Assembly (NCBI RefSeq): GCF_014174155.1
Contig: NZ_JABEQM010000003.1
Span: forward strand, 186,001 to 250,000
Origin: Gluconacetobacter tumulisoli
GTDB lineage: Bacteria > Pseudomonadota > Alphaproteobacteria > Acetobacterales > Acetobacteraceae
Reading direction: 5' to 3'
Length of the DNA: 64,000 bases
Below the pieces are notes generated by a model. The model had not been told where the DNA came from. It did no database searches and worked only from the letters and a program-made list of their open reading frames with translations. Below are positions 45,722 to 54,068 of this stretch, piece after piece. Position 1 is the stretch's first letter; every line of letters begins with the position of its first letter. Made by a program: the position numbers and the translations under genes.

Positions 45722-46646
45722 GCCGCAGAGCCTCCTGTGCCGTCGGGTAGGGCGATGCCTCGGCGTAGGCCATGGCATGAGCGATGTCCGTCGCCGCGTC
45801 CTGGCGCATCTGCTCCAGCTGCGCGTCGTCCAGGGTGCCGTCCGCCTGCAGGGCGGCGGCATGGCGCCGTATCGGGCAATGGGTCTGCAGTTCGGCCAGT
45901 TCGGCGCGACTGCGGGTTTCCCGGGCCGTCGTGGAATGCGACCGCAGGCGAATGGACGTGCACTCCAGGAAGGCCGGTCCCAGGCCGTCGCGGACATGGC
46001 GCACCGCGTCGTGTGCCGCCGCTGCGACGCCCTGTACGTCCAGTCCGTCGACCGTGCGGGCCCACATTCCGAACGTCGCGCCCAGGTCCGACAGGTTGGC
46101 AACCGCCAACGCCGCGTCGCGGGCGGTCGATACGGAAAGCTGGTTGTTGTTGCAGACGAACAGGATCGGCAGTTTCCATTGGGCTGCCATGTTCAGGGTC
46201 TCGTGCAGCGCGCCAGCGCCGCAGGCCCCGTCGCCGAACAGGATGGCGACGATGCCGCCATCGCCGTCCAGCTGCCTGGCCATGGCCACCCCGGCGGCGA
46301 TGCTGATATTGCCGCCGACGACGGCATGCGCGCCGAAAAAGCCCGCCTGCGGGTCGGACATGTGGCCGCGTCCGGCACGGCCCTGGTTCATGCCGCCGGA
46401 TTTTCCCAGCAGTTCCGCCATGACCCGTTCCGGTGCGACGCCGCGGGCCAGCGCCGGACCGATCGACCGTCCCCCGGTCAGCAACTGGTCGCCCGTCCCC
46501 AGCGCCGAGACCAGCCCGACGGCAACGGCCTCCTCGCCCGACGACAGCAACTGGAAACCGTGCTCCTTCCGGCGGGCCAGGGCGTCCTCGAACGCGCGGA
46601 TCATCAGCATGGCGCGCAGGGCGCCCACGGGATCGATATGGGTCAT
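45711..46646 (-). CDS. 2-oxoacid dehydrogenase E1 alpha-type subunit
   Basis: A 311-residue ThDP-binding subunit. The cofactor motif is GDG at 138-140 through NNN at 166-168 (FGDGACGAGALHE ... VCNNNQLSVST). The substrate-channel region RLRSHSTTARETR replaces the usual RGHSxxDP. It is slightly shorter than most PDH E1 alpha subunits (about 320-360). Its ATG overlaps the stop of the SGNH-like gene upstream (ATGA). Acetoin-type and 2-oxoacid dehydrogenases, and two-carbon transferases in natural-product clusters, use the same pair of subunits; which applies here cannot be read from the sequence. Confidence 0.88.
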   Translation of the reverse strand: MTHIDPVGALRAMLMIRAFEDALARRKEHGFQLLSSGEEAVAVGLVSALGTGDQLLTGGRSIGPALARGVAPERVMAELLGKSGGMNQGRAGRGHMSDPQAGFFGAHAVVGGNISIAAGVAMARQLDGDGGIVAILFGDGACGAGALHETLNMAAQWKLPILFVCNNNQLSVSTARDAALAVANLSDLGATFGMWARTVDGLDVQGVAAAAHDAVRHVRDGLGPAFLECTSIRLRSHSTTARETRSRAELAELQTHCPIRRHAAALQADGTLDDAQLEQMRQDAATDIAHAMAYAEASPYPTAQEALRHVV

Positions 46647-47503
46647 TGCGGTTTCAGTCCCATCAATCTGATCATGCCCGACGTCAGGAGGCCGAGGCTT
46701 TCCTGCACTCCCCTCCGCCGGACCGCATGAATAAGCTTGTCCATCGCCTGGCCCGGCGGGATCTGCCCCTTCAGGACCTGTCGGATCAGCCAGCCGACAT
46801 GGTTATCCTGGACCGAATCCGTGATGGTGGAGACGACCTGCCGCCGCCGGCCCCTGCCCATGGTCATCAGATTGCCGGGAACGAGGTCCGGCGCGGGCCG
46901 CAGGGCGGGCTGGCTGGCGGTGATCGTCTGCTTGACGCGTTCCTGGGCTTCGAACGGCAAGGCGGCGTCCAGGGCATTTTCCACGATGCCCAGCGCCAGG
47001 GCGTGGCCCGCCAGTTCGGCGGCCGCGTGACCACCCATGCCGTAATCCGTCTGTACCCGGATGGCGCCGACATCGCTGAAGATCCTGTCCAGATCGACGA
47101 CGAAGACGCCATATGCGCGTGACAGCTCCGTCGCCAGCAGGTTCAGCCGCCGGATGCGTATCAAGGTCGCCTCGGCGCGATCGGGGTCCCATTGTCCTGG
47201 GATGTGGCGGAAGATGGTAGCGACAAGGACCGGGTCGCCGCCATCGCACAAGGCGGCATAGTCTCGGCGAAGCCGTTGTTCGACCTCGCTCCAGGGGGTA
47301 TCCAGCTGGTCCAGCTCCGGCGTCAGCGAGGCGATGCGGATCGTGCCGGGTGGCGCTGCCCGCAGGCTGTCGAAATCCACCGCGGTGGAACAGGCCAATG
47401 TCGCCCCCACGTCGCCAAGCCCGGCCTGCAGCAGGTGGGCAGCCCTGGCCGCGGCGGTCTGTTCGGCCCGGGAGGTGAAGAACGCAACGGAAATCCGTGT
47501 CAT
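46643..47503 (-). CDS. SGNH-like protein with altered catalytic block
   Basis: A 286-residue protein related to the other two SGNH-like proteins of the locus (VLVATIFRHIPGQW, then RIRRLNLLATELSRAYGVFVVDLDRI). At the place where the others have DxxH, this one reads DYGMGGHAA, so the Asp-His spacing is changed, and no GDSx serine block is seen. It may not be a working hydrolase. A C-terminal extension of about 70 residues is unique (KQTITASQPAL onwards). Its start overlaps the GT2 stop (ATGA) and its stop overlaps the E1 alpha start, so it is translationally locked between sugar transfer and E1 chemistry. Confidence 0.6.
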   Translation of the reverse strand: MTRISVAFFTSRAEQTAAARAAHLLQAGLGDVGATLACSTAVDFDSLRAAPPGTIRIASLTPELDQLDTPWSEVEQRLRRDYAALCDGGDPVLVATIFRHIPGQWDPDRAEATLIRIRRLNLLATELSRAYGVFVVDLDRIFSDVGAIRVQTDYGMGGHAAAELAGHALALGIVENALDAALPFEAQERVKQTITASQPALRPAPDLVPGNLMTMGRGRRRQVVSTITDSVQDNHVGWLIRQVLKGQIPPGQAMDKLIHAVRRRGVQESLGLLTSGMIRLMGLKPQ

Positions 47504-48558
47504 CGGAAGACCCCCTGATCGGCATGGCGGGCGTGGGACGGTGCGGCGCATGTCGCCAGATAGGCCGCGCGTACCGCGTCACGGCCTTCCAGGCCCTCAT
47601 ATTCCGCGGCGATGCTCGCCAGTTGCGGCAGAGAAAGGATCCGGGAAGTCTCGAGAATGGTCTTCTCGTCGCTGAGGCTCTGCCAGAGCAGCGGCAGCAG
47701 CGCCACGTCGGCGCGGGGATGGGCCGTATAGAAGATATCTTCCCAGTTCTTGTCTTCCAGGGGGTCGCGCCAGCCGCTGCGATGGATCATGTGATAGCTG
47801 CGGGCGGTACTCGCCGCCATTTTCCCGCCGGCCCGGCAGAGCCGCAGAGCCAGTTCGCGATGTTCGTTGATCGTGAGGTCGGGATGAAAACCGCCGGATT
47901 CCAGGAACGCCTCGCGGACAACCGACTGGTTGGCGCCGGCGGCCGCAGCCCACAGGACATCGCAATCCTCCTCGGTTCTCAGGGCTTCCATTTCCAGTTC
48001 ATAGAGCTTGCGTGGCCCATATCCCGGATAGACCCCGGGCTGCGCACGGGCGTCGATTTCGTCGAACCGGGTCCAGATCTGCGTGCGTGTGACCCGGGCC
48101 CGGTCCAGTTCGGCAGGGGACATGCGGGCCACCCGATCTTCGTGGCCGGGCTGGGGCGTGCCGGCCTCGGGGTCGCGGAATGGCCGCGTGCACCTCAGGT
48201 GAAAATTCTCGCCGCGGACAATCAGGTTCGGACGCAGGCGGTGGCATTGCAGGTGCCGGGCGACCAGGTCGGGCCCTGCCAGGGTATCGCCGTCCAGGAA
48301 GATCAGGATATCCCCGCTGGCCTGCGCGGCCCCGGCGTTCGCGGCGGCCGAGCGGCCGGCGGGCTTCGCATGGTGGACGGCCACGAGATCGAGGTTGAGG
48401 GGGGCCTCGGCGATGACGGTTGCCGTGTGGTCGGTCGATCCGTCGTTGACGACCACGACCTCGGCGGCTTCGGTTTGACAGGCCAGGGACGTCAGGGTCA
48501 GACGCAGACGGTCTGCCTCGTTCATGGAGCGGATCACGACGGTCGCCTGCATGTTCAT
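47500..48558 (-). CDS. Family 2 glycosyltransferase
   Basis: A 352-residue GT-A enzyme opening MQATVVIRSMNEADRLRLTL, with VVVNDGSTDHTATV, the metal-binding LIFLDGDTLAGPD, and WAAAAGANQSVVREAFLESG on the acceptor side. Soluble or peripheral; transfers a sugar to a lipid-linked or other acceptor in the cytoplasm. Its ATG overlaps the stop of the upstream SGNH-like gene and its stop overlaps the next SGNH-like start. The first Met (48558) gives the tightest overlap; a second Met two codons later is possible. Confidence 0.85.
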   Translation of the reverse strand: MNMQATVVIRSMNEADRLRLTLTSLACQTEAAEVVVVNDGSTDHTATVIAEAPLNLDLVAVHHAKPAGRSAAANAGAAQASGDILIFLDGDTLAGPDLVARHLQCHRLRPNLIVRGENFHLRCTRPFRDPEAGTPQPGHEDRVARMSPAELDRARVTRTQIWTRFDEIDARAQPGVYPGYGPRKLYELEMEALRTEEDCDVLWAAAAGANQSVVREAFLESGGFHPDLTINEHRELALRLCRAGGKMAASTARSYHMIHRSGWRDPLEDKNWEDIFYTAHPRADVALLPLLWQSLSDEKTILETSRILSLPQLASIAAEYEGLEGRDAVRAAYLATCAAPSHARHADQGVFR

Positions 48559-49352
48559 GCCTCCCTGGCAGTGTCGAATACGCCCAGGTCGGCGAGCACG
48601 CGGACGGCTTCCTCCGCGACGCGCCTGTACCCTTCGGGCGTTAAATGAAATGTATCGAGTTTCATCCTGTCCGCGCCATGACGGGCAATGATGGTGTCCA
48701 CGTCCACAATGGATATGCCGGTCGCTTCGGAAAGTTCCACGAGGGCAAGGTTGAAACGTCGTACGCGTGTCGAAAATGTTTCGTCCAGGCCCAGATAGCA
48801 ATGGACCCCGTCGCCCGGGATGACCGACGACAGATTATGGATCAGTATCGGAACGTCTCGTTCCTGGCGCAGTTTTTCGATAATTTTCGTAAAATTTTCC
48901 ATCGACTGCTCAACGGTCAGAAATCCGGTCGGCGCGAATTCGGATCGAAGCCATCGCCGGTCGGCGTCCGTCCAGGTGGCGGCGTCGGCAGGATACAGGA
49001 AATATCCCTCTGTCCGATGGCGCACGAGTTCGGTTGCCACGTCCGGAAGGATCGACAGGAAGACGGCATCGGCAGGTGTTGTGAAAAGTGCTGAGCTGAA
49101 TTGGCTCGTCGTCGGATAATTGCCCAGCGGCAGGTCACGCCCCGCCATGGAGGCCGGAACGGTACCGGTTGCGGATAGAACGGCGTCGGAACGTGTCAGG
49201 GTTTCATGGCGAAGCCGCATCGACAGGCCGGGATAGGACCCGCGCAGGATCTCATTGATGCCGTTCCATTGTACCGTGCCACCGATCCGGCAGGAATGCA
49301 GGGCATCATGGACATCGACATTGCCTTTGGCGAAGAGGGTGAGCCGCTTCAT
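48555..49352 (-). CDS. SGNH-like protein, first of the coupled chain
   Basis: A 265-residue protein, best conserved of three related SGNH-like proteins here: VPILIHNLSSVIPGDG, RRFNLALVELSEATGISIVD and the C-terminal DxxH motif KLDTFHLTPEGYRRV, which corresponds to block V of SGNH hydrolases. The N-terminus (LTLFAKGNVDVHDALHS) lacks the usual GDSx serine. SGNH enzymes act as O-deacetylases, acyltransferases or esterases on glycans. The start at 49352 is chosen because the homologous region begins there. The stop overlaps the GT2 start. 129 bp upstream is the flippase gene. Confidence 0.68.
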   Translation of the reverse strand: MKRLTLFAKGNVDVHDALHSCRIGGTVQWNGINEILRGSYPGLSMRLRHETLTRSDAVLSATGTVPASMAGRDLPLGNYPTTSQFSSALFTTPADAVFLSILPDVATELVRHRTEGYFLYPADAATWTDADRRWLRSEFAPTGFLTVEQSMENFTKIIEKLRQERDVPILIHNLSSVIPGDGVHCYLGLDETFSTRVRRFNLALVELSEATGISIVDVDTIIARHGADRMKLDTFHLTPEGYRRVAEEAVRVLADLGVFDTAREA

Positions 49353-49480
49353 GGCTTCTCGCTTCTTGTGAGGAAGATTCAAATTATCTGTTTTTGTCAA
49401 AAGATCGGGTTATCAAAAGTAATAAGGCATGCTTCGCCTTTTGATCCGGTATCGGATGCCGGTAACCGCATGTTCGATCC

Positions 49481-51016
49481 TCATGCGGTCCTGCTGCGTG
49501 CCGTGGTGATCCGTCGGAACGAGGCGAGCAGCGAGGATCGTTCCGAACTGGTCAGGCTCCCCGTCCAGACGACGATGTAGAACGACACGATGGAGATCGC
49601 CAGCATCAGCACGGCGATCGCGGCGCCGTTCTCGAACAATGCCGCCATAAGGGCAAGCAGAGCGACTGCCGACATCGGCGCGATATATCGAACCGTTCCG
49701 CCCAGCGCGGGGTAAAACCGGACACCGGCCCGGATGCGGATCATGCAGTCCAGAAGGCTGCGGCACGCCCAGGCGACGGCGGCGCCGGTCACGCCGAAGA
49801 AATGGAGGAGCAGCAGGAGGAGAGGAATGTAGAGGGCGACCTCCACGATCGACAGCGTGGCGTTGAAATCCGGGCGGCCGATGCTGTCGATAAACCCGGC
49901 GGCGACCCCGTCGATGCCGAAAAAGAATACGCCAAGGCTCAGGAATTTCATCAATGTCGAGCTGTTCCTGGCAAAATCGTCCCCGACCCAGAAGGACAGG
50001 ATGTCATGGCTGAAGAGCGCGCTGAGCAAGCAGAGCGGGAACAGCAGCGTCGCGACTGTCAGGACGCTGGTACGATACAGCGTGATGGTCGTGGCGGCGT
50101 CGTTGCGCCAGGATGCGGCCATGGCGGGAAAGGCGCTTCCGGTCACGGCGATGGTGATCATGGACAATCGGGCGACGACGTCGAAGGGGGTGGTGTAATA
50201 GCTGGTCACCGCACTGGACAGGACGGACGCGATCATGAACCGGTCCATGTAGGACAGGATGGGGAATGTCAGGTTGGAGACCGTCATCCACCCCCCGATC
50301 CGGAAAAGCGGTCGCAGGAGCCCGAATGACGGGCGCGCATGGCGCAATTGCGGCATGACGCGCAGGCACAGGCAGCCATAGGCGATGGTCATCGCCAGGC
50401 GGCAGAGCGCCAGCGTCATCATCACCCCGATCAGGCTGTCCCAGACCAGAAGGACCAGCAGGGGACCGACATAGTACATGACCGAAATGGGGATGTTGAT
50501 CAGGTTGGCCGGACGGAATGCCTGGTAGGCGGAAATGACGCCCCACATTGCCGCATTGGTCATGACCAGTGGGGCGGTGGCACAGAGTACCCACATCGCC
50601 AGCAGGGTTTGGGTCTGCAGGTCGGCCGGGATCTTCAGGCCGTGGTGAACCCAGACGGCGACCCCGGCCGCCGCGACGAGACCGCTGACCAGGCCGAAAA
50701 GGCCGAGTGTCAGGACGCCGGTGATCGTCAGGTCGGCGCTTTCCTGATGGCGACCGTCGGAAACGCGCTCCGCCACGGCCCGCGTCAGGGCGCGTCCCAG
50801 CCCGAAATCGAATATGCCGAACGTGCCGATCAGGGTCAGCGCGATCGTCAGGACCCCCCATCGGGCCAGTCCAAGCATGTCGATCAGCCGAGGCGTCACA
50901 AGCAGCGCGACGCCCACCGGTCCAATGCGTCCAAGCATGTTCCAGCCCGCGTTGGACACGAGATGCCGGGAAGGGGTCAGGGCGGCAAAAGTTCCGGGAA
51001 GCCTCGAGGAAGCCAT
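49481..51016 (-). CDS. Wzx-type polysaccharide flippase (MOP superfamily)
   Basis: A 511-residue protein with 12-14 membrane segments, starting with the loop and helix GWNMLGRIGPVGVALLVTPR and LGLARWGVLTIALTLIGTFG, typical of Wzx/RfbX translocases. It should move the undecaprenyl-diphosphate-linked repeat unit to the periplasm for the polymerase encoded at the right edge. It is followed by the SGNH-like/GT2/E1/lipoyl chain in the same direction. It is clearly different from the flippase at 2.1 kb. Confidence 0.83.
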   Translation of the reverse strand: MASSRLPGTFAALTPSRHLVSNAGWNMLGRIGPVGVALLVTPRLIDMLGLARWGVLTIALTLIGTFGIFDFGLGRALTRAVAERVSDGRHQESADLTITGVLTLGLFGLVSGLVAAAGVAVWVHHGLKIPADLQTQTLLAMWVLCATAPLVMTNAAMWGVISAYQAFRPANLINIPISVMYYVGPLLVLLVWDSLIGVMMTLALCRLAMTIAYGCLCLRVMPQLRHARPSFGLLRPLFRIGGWMTVSNLTFPILSYMDRFMIASVLSSAVTSYYTTPFDVVARLSMITIAVTGSAFPAMAASWRNDAATTITLYRTSVLTVATLLFPLCLLSALFSHDILSFWVGDDFARNSSTLMKFLSLGVFFFGIDGVAAGFIDSIGRPDFNATLSIVEVALYIPLLLLLLHFFGVTGAAVAWACRSLLDCMIRIRAGVRFYPALGGTVRYIAPMSAVALLALMAALFENGAAIAVLMLAISIVSFYIVVWTGSLTSSERSSLLASFRRITTARSRTA

Positions 51017-51188
51017 GAAACATCATCCAGTTCTGACAAGTTCGGTGCCCGTCGTAGACAATCAGGGTCGAAATAGTGGTGGACCGCTTCCCCGCCAGCG
51101 CGTCAGTTCGATGGAAAGGCCTGTCGAGAAAAGGCGTCGCATCATGGAACTCCTTGAGGGGATTGCGTGTCCTGGGGCCGGCCGGATG

Positions 51189-52253
51189 TCACGACAGGAT
51201 GCGGGGCGGGGCGCTTTCCCTGATTTTTGTCATCTTGCTGAGACGCAGGCGCAGCGGCGCATCGTAATATTTTTCCACGAACGGAGATGCGGCGGTGACG
51301 AGAACGGAAAAGACCAGAAGGTTTTCCGTCCCGGTAAGGCCGATCTTTCGCAAAAGATACGTGCAGATGAAGATCAGCGGGAAATGTATGCCATATAGCG
51401 GATAGGAGATGTCCCCCAGGAAGGCGGCCAGGCGATGAAAGCGGGACGGAATTTCGAATGCCCGCCCGCATGCCACCAATGTGGGACACAGAAGAAGCGC
51501 GTAGACGATGTCGAGTGTCTGTCCCAGGCCCTGCCGGAAGGGCGTGCAGCACATCACGACGATCAATATCATCGGGATGAACGCGATATGGGTCCCGATA
51601 CGCCGCGTCCTGATCAGCCGGTTGATCAGGACGCCTGCGCTGAAGGCGTAGATCGACCTGAATATGCCGCCGGAAAACGTTGGCCAGGCCCAACCGATAT
51701 TCAGCGTGCCGAACTGGAGCGCCGTGGCGACGATGCCCACGCCGGCAAGGAAGGCAATCGACACGATGCTTCTGGTGGGCAGCCTGAACAGGATCGTCGC
51801 GTATAATATATTGACCATCAGTTCGAAGAACATCGACCATTGCGAGCCGTTCAGCGGGAATATTTCAGCTATATTCAAGGGGGAGGGGAGCATGAACAGG
51901 TTGAACAGAAACGAAATGGTCATGCTCTCCACCGTCAGGTCCGGCTGATTCTGAAGCCACAGGTTCCCGACGGATTTTATGATGCCCAGCACCAGTCCGA
52001 TCAGGAAGATCGGATAGAGGCGGATGATTCTCTTTTCGACGAATTCCCGGGTCGAAAGGGTGGTTTCGAGCCGATGCCTGTAGGACTGGTCGATGACCGC
52101 GCCGCTAAGGGCGAAGAACAGGTCGACGGCAACATATCCATGGGCGGACGGTGACGGGCCGACGCGGCCGGCGTGATACAGCATGACCAGAATTGCGGCG
52201 ACCCCGCGCATCGCGTCGAAAGCGTACAGACGGCGAGTGGGAGGGTGGGACAT
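51189..52253 (-). CDS. Acyltransferase 3 family membrane protein
   Basis: A 354-residue protein with about ten membrane segments and the family N-terminus YAFDAMRGVAAILVMLYHAG (essential His), then VAVDLFFALSGAVID and KRIIRLYPIFLIG. It transfers acyl groups, usually acetyl, onto a sugar at the inner membrane. Part of the exopolysaccharide run, 48 bp after a GT2 gene and 172 bp before the flippase gene. Confidence 0.87.
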   Translation of the reverse strand: MSHPPTRRLYAFDAMRGVAAILVMLYHAGRVGPSPSAHGYVAVDLFFALSGAVIDQSYRHRLETTLSTREFVEKRIIRLYPIFLIGLVLGIIKSVGNLWLQNQPDLTVESMTISFLFNLFMLPSPLNIAEIFPLNGSQWSMFFELMVNILYATILFRLPTRSIVSIAFLAGVGIVATALQFGTLNIGWAWPTFSGGIFRSIYAFSAGVLINRLIRTRRIGTHIAFIPMILIVVMCCTPFRQGLGQTLDIVYALLLCPTLVACGRAFEIPSRFHRLAAFLGDISYPLYGIHFPLIFICTYLLRKIGLTGTENLLVFSVLVTAASPFVEKYYDAPLRLRLSKMTKIRESAPPRILS

Positions 52254-52300
52254 GCTGGAGCTCGATCTTCCGGTCTGTGTGATATCTGCGTCGAAAGGGA

Positions 52301-53152
52301 TTATGGTGCGGCGCCCGCTGGCGACGGCGCACGGTATCCGGCAAGCCGGCCGAAAAATGTCATGACGTAATATCTGGCGATCGGAAAATCGAATTTTGCG
52401 AAATTGACCAGGGCTCCGCCGATCGGCCGCAGCAGGAAGCGGGCCACTGTCGGCAGGTCGCAGCGATTCTTGCGCATGACGCGCCCCATGCCGAGTCCGT
52501 ACGGGAATGCCCGCGACACATTCAGGGCCACCGGCTTGTCGGGATGAATGATCCGCAGCCGGTGGATGTAGTGCCCGGACTTGCCGTGCGACAGCATGCG
52601 CAGGGCGAGGTCCTGTCCCTCGCCGGATCCGAAGCGCGTTCCCGGCCCGAGCGTTTCGTCAAATCCGCCGACGGCATCGAAAATGGTGCGGCGGATGAAC
52701 AGGTTGAACTCGATCAGGCAGGTCCAGACGGTCTGGGTGTCGATGTCGCTGTCATGTTTCAGCCATCGGCCCGACCGCCCCGGAATGCCGCCCGGCAGGA
52801 TGACCGACCCCGTGAGGAAGCCGATTCCGGGATCGTTCCGGAAAAACTGGTCGACCTGCATCAGGACGTCCGGGGTGTATTCGCAATCGTCGTCGGGGAA
52901 GGTGATGATGTCGCCGGTCGCATGCCGTGCCCCCAGGTTTCGGGCGTGGTTGCACAGGCGCACCGCGCTGCGCAGGTGAAGGATGGTCAGATGGCCGGCG
53001 AATTCTGCAATGACGGGATCGAGACGGCTGTCCTCGTTCTGGTCCACGATAATGATTTCGAACGATCGAACGGCCTGCCGGGTCAGGGACAGCAGAAGAG
53101 CCCGAACTTCGTCGGTGCGCCCCAGGGTCGGCACGATGAGGGAAAAGCGCAT
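52301..53152 (-). CDS. Family 2 glycosyltransferase
   Basis: A 283-residue GT-A enzyme: FSLIVPTLGRTDEVRALL, IIIVDQNEDSRLDPVIAEF, the nucleotide-metal site TFPDDDCEYTPD, and acceptor-side GGFDETLGPGTRFGSGEGQD. The DDD metal motif and GEGQD block resemble rhamnosyl- or glucosyltransferases of exopolysaccharide clusters. Lies 26 bp after another GT2 gene. The specificity is not assignable. Confidence 0.86.
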   Translation of the reverse strand: MRFSLIVPTLGRTDEVRALLLSLTRQAVRSFEIIIVDQNEDSRLDPVIAEFAGHLTILHLRSAVRLCNHARNLGARHATGDIITFPDDDCEYTPDVLMQVDQFFRNDPGIGFLTGSVILPGGIPGRSGRWLKHDSDIDTQTVWTCLIEFNLFIRRTIFDAVGGFDETLGPGTRFGSGEGQDLALRMLSHGKSGHYIHRLRIIHPDKPVALNVSRAFPYGLGMGRVMRKNRCDLPTVARFLLRPIGGALVNFAKFDFPIARYYVMTFFGRLAGYRAPSPAGAAP

Positions 53153-53177
53153 GGCGTATCGTCCGGAAATGGGGTGT

Positions 53178-54068
53178 CTACAAGGTCAGTATGCGTTCCG
53201 GGGTAATGCGGCCGCGCAGGATGTCCGCAAGGGCAAGGCCATTGCCGATGAGGCGTCCCCGGCGATCGACATAGGGTTCCGGCCGCAGGCTGAAGACCAG
53301 GTTCATCGCGATATTGCGTCCCACGCTGCGCAACGTGTGGTCCCAGGGAAACGAGCCCTTGCGGGAGAGGTAGATCGGATTTGCGACCTGCGAATATCCC
53401 AGGCGCCGGCCGGGGGTGCGTCCGGTCTTCGTGCCCATGTGAATGCCCTTGGCGCGATTGACCTTGACGATGCGGCCATGCCGTCCCAGGCGCCGGGAAA
53501 AATCGATATCCTCGTACCAGGCATAAAGCGGCAGGCGTTCGTCGAAGCGGATGCCATGGCGCCTGATTTCGGACATGCGGAAGGCCATGTTGCAGCCATA
53601 GCTGCTCCACACGGTCTCGACCGGCGGCAGGTTCGGGGTGTCGTTGATCCTGGGGTCGGCCAGCATCGCCAGGGCGGTATCGGCCGAAATGCCCGGTCCC
53701 TTGGCGCCGTCGGCAAGGACCCGCCCGGTTGCGGCGGAAATGGTCGGATCGCTCTGGAACGCCTGGACGCAATGGAGCAGGTAATCCCGGTCCGGAATGA
53801 AATCGTCGTCGAAGAAGACGATCAGGTCGGTGTCATTGGCGTTGTCCAGCAGGACATTGCGTTGGTGGGGGGCGCCCATCGGCCCGTGCCGCAGAGCGAG
53901 GTCGTCGGCCTCGATCAATCCCGCTGCGTCGGACGCACGTGCCGTGCAGACGACGATCCGCTGTGCGGGATAGCTCTGGTTCCGCAGTTCCTCGACGGTT
54001 TTGCGCAGAATGGCGGGACGTCCGCAACTGGCGATGGCAATCGTGACGGTCAGGGAGGTCTTCATCAT
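53178..54068 (-). CDS. Family 2 glycosyltransferase
   Basis: A 296-residue GT-A enzyme: VTIAIASCGRPAILRKTVEE, IVVCTARASDAAG, the metal site VFFDDDFIPDRDYL, and YAWYEDIDFSRRLGRHG on the acceptor side. Its ATG overlaps the stop of the preceding GT gene (ATGA), so these two are translated together. It acts in sequential assembly of the lipid-linked repeat. Confidence 0.86.
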   Translation of the reverse strand: MMKTSLTVTIAIASCGRPAILRKTVEELRNQSYPAQRIVVCTARASDAAGLIEADDLALRHGPMGAPHQRNVLLDNANDTDLIVFFDDDFIPDRDYLLHCVQAFQSDPTISAATGRVLADGAKGPGISADTALAMLADPRINDTPNLPPVETVWSSYGCNMAFRMSEIRRHGIRFDERLPLYAWYEDIDFSRRLGRHGRIVKVNRAKGIHMGTKTGRTPGRRLGYSQVANPIYLSRKGSFPWDHTLRSVGRNIAMNLVFSLRPEPYVDRRGRLIGNGLALADILRGRITPERILTL

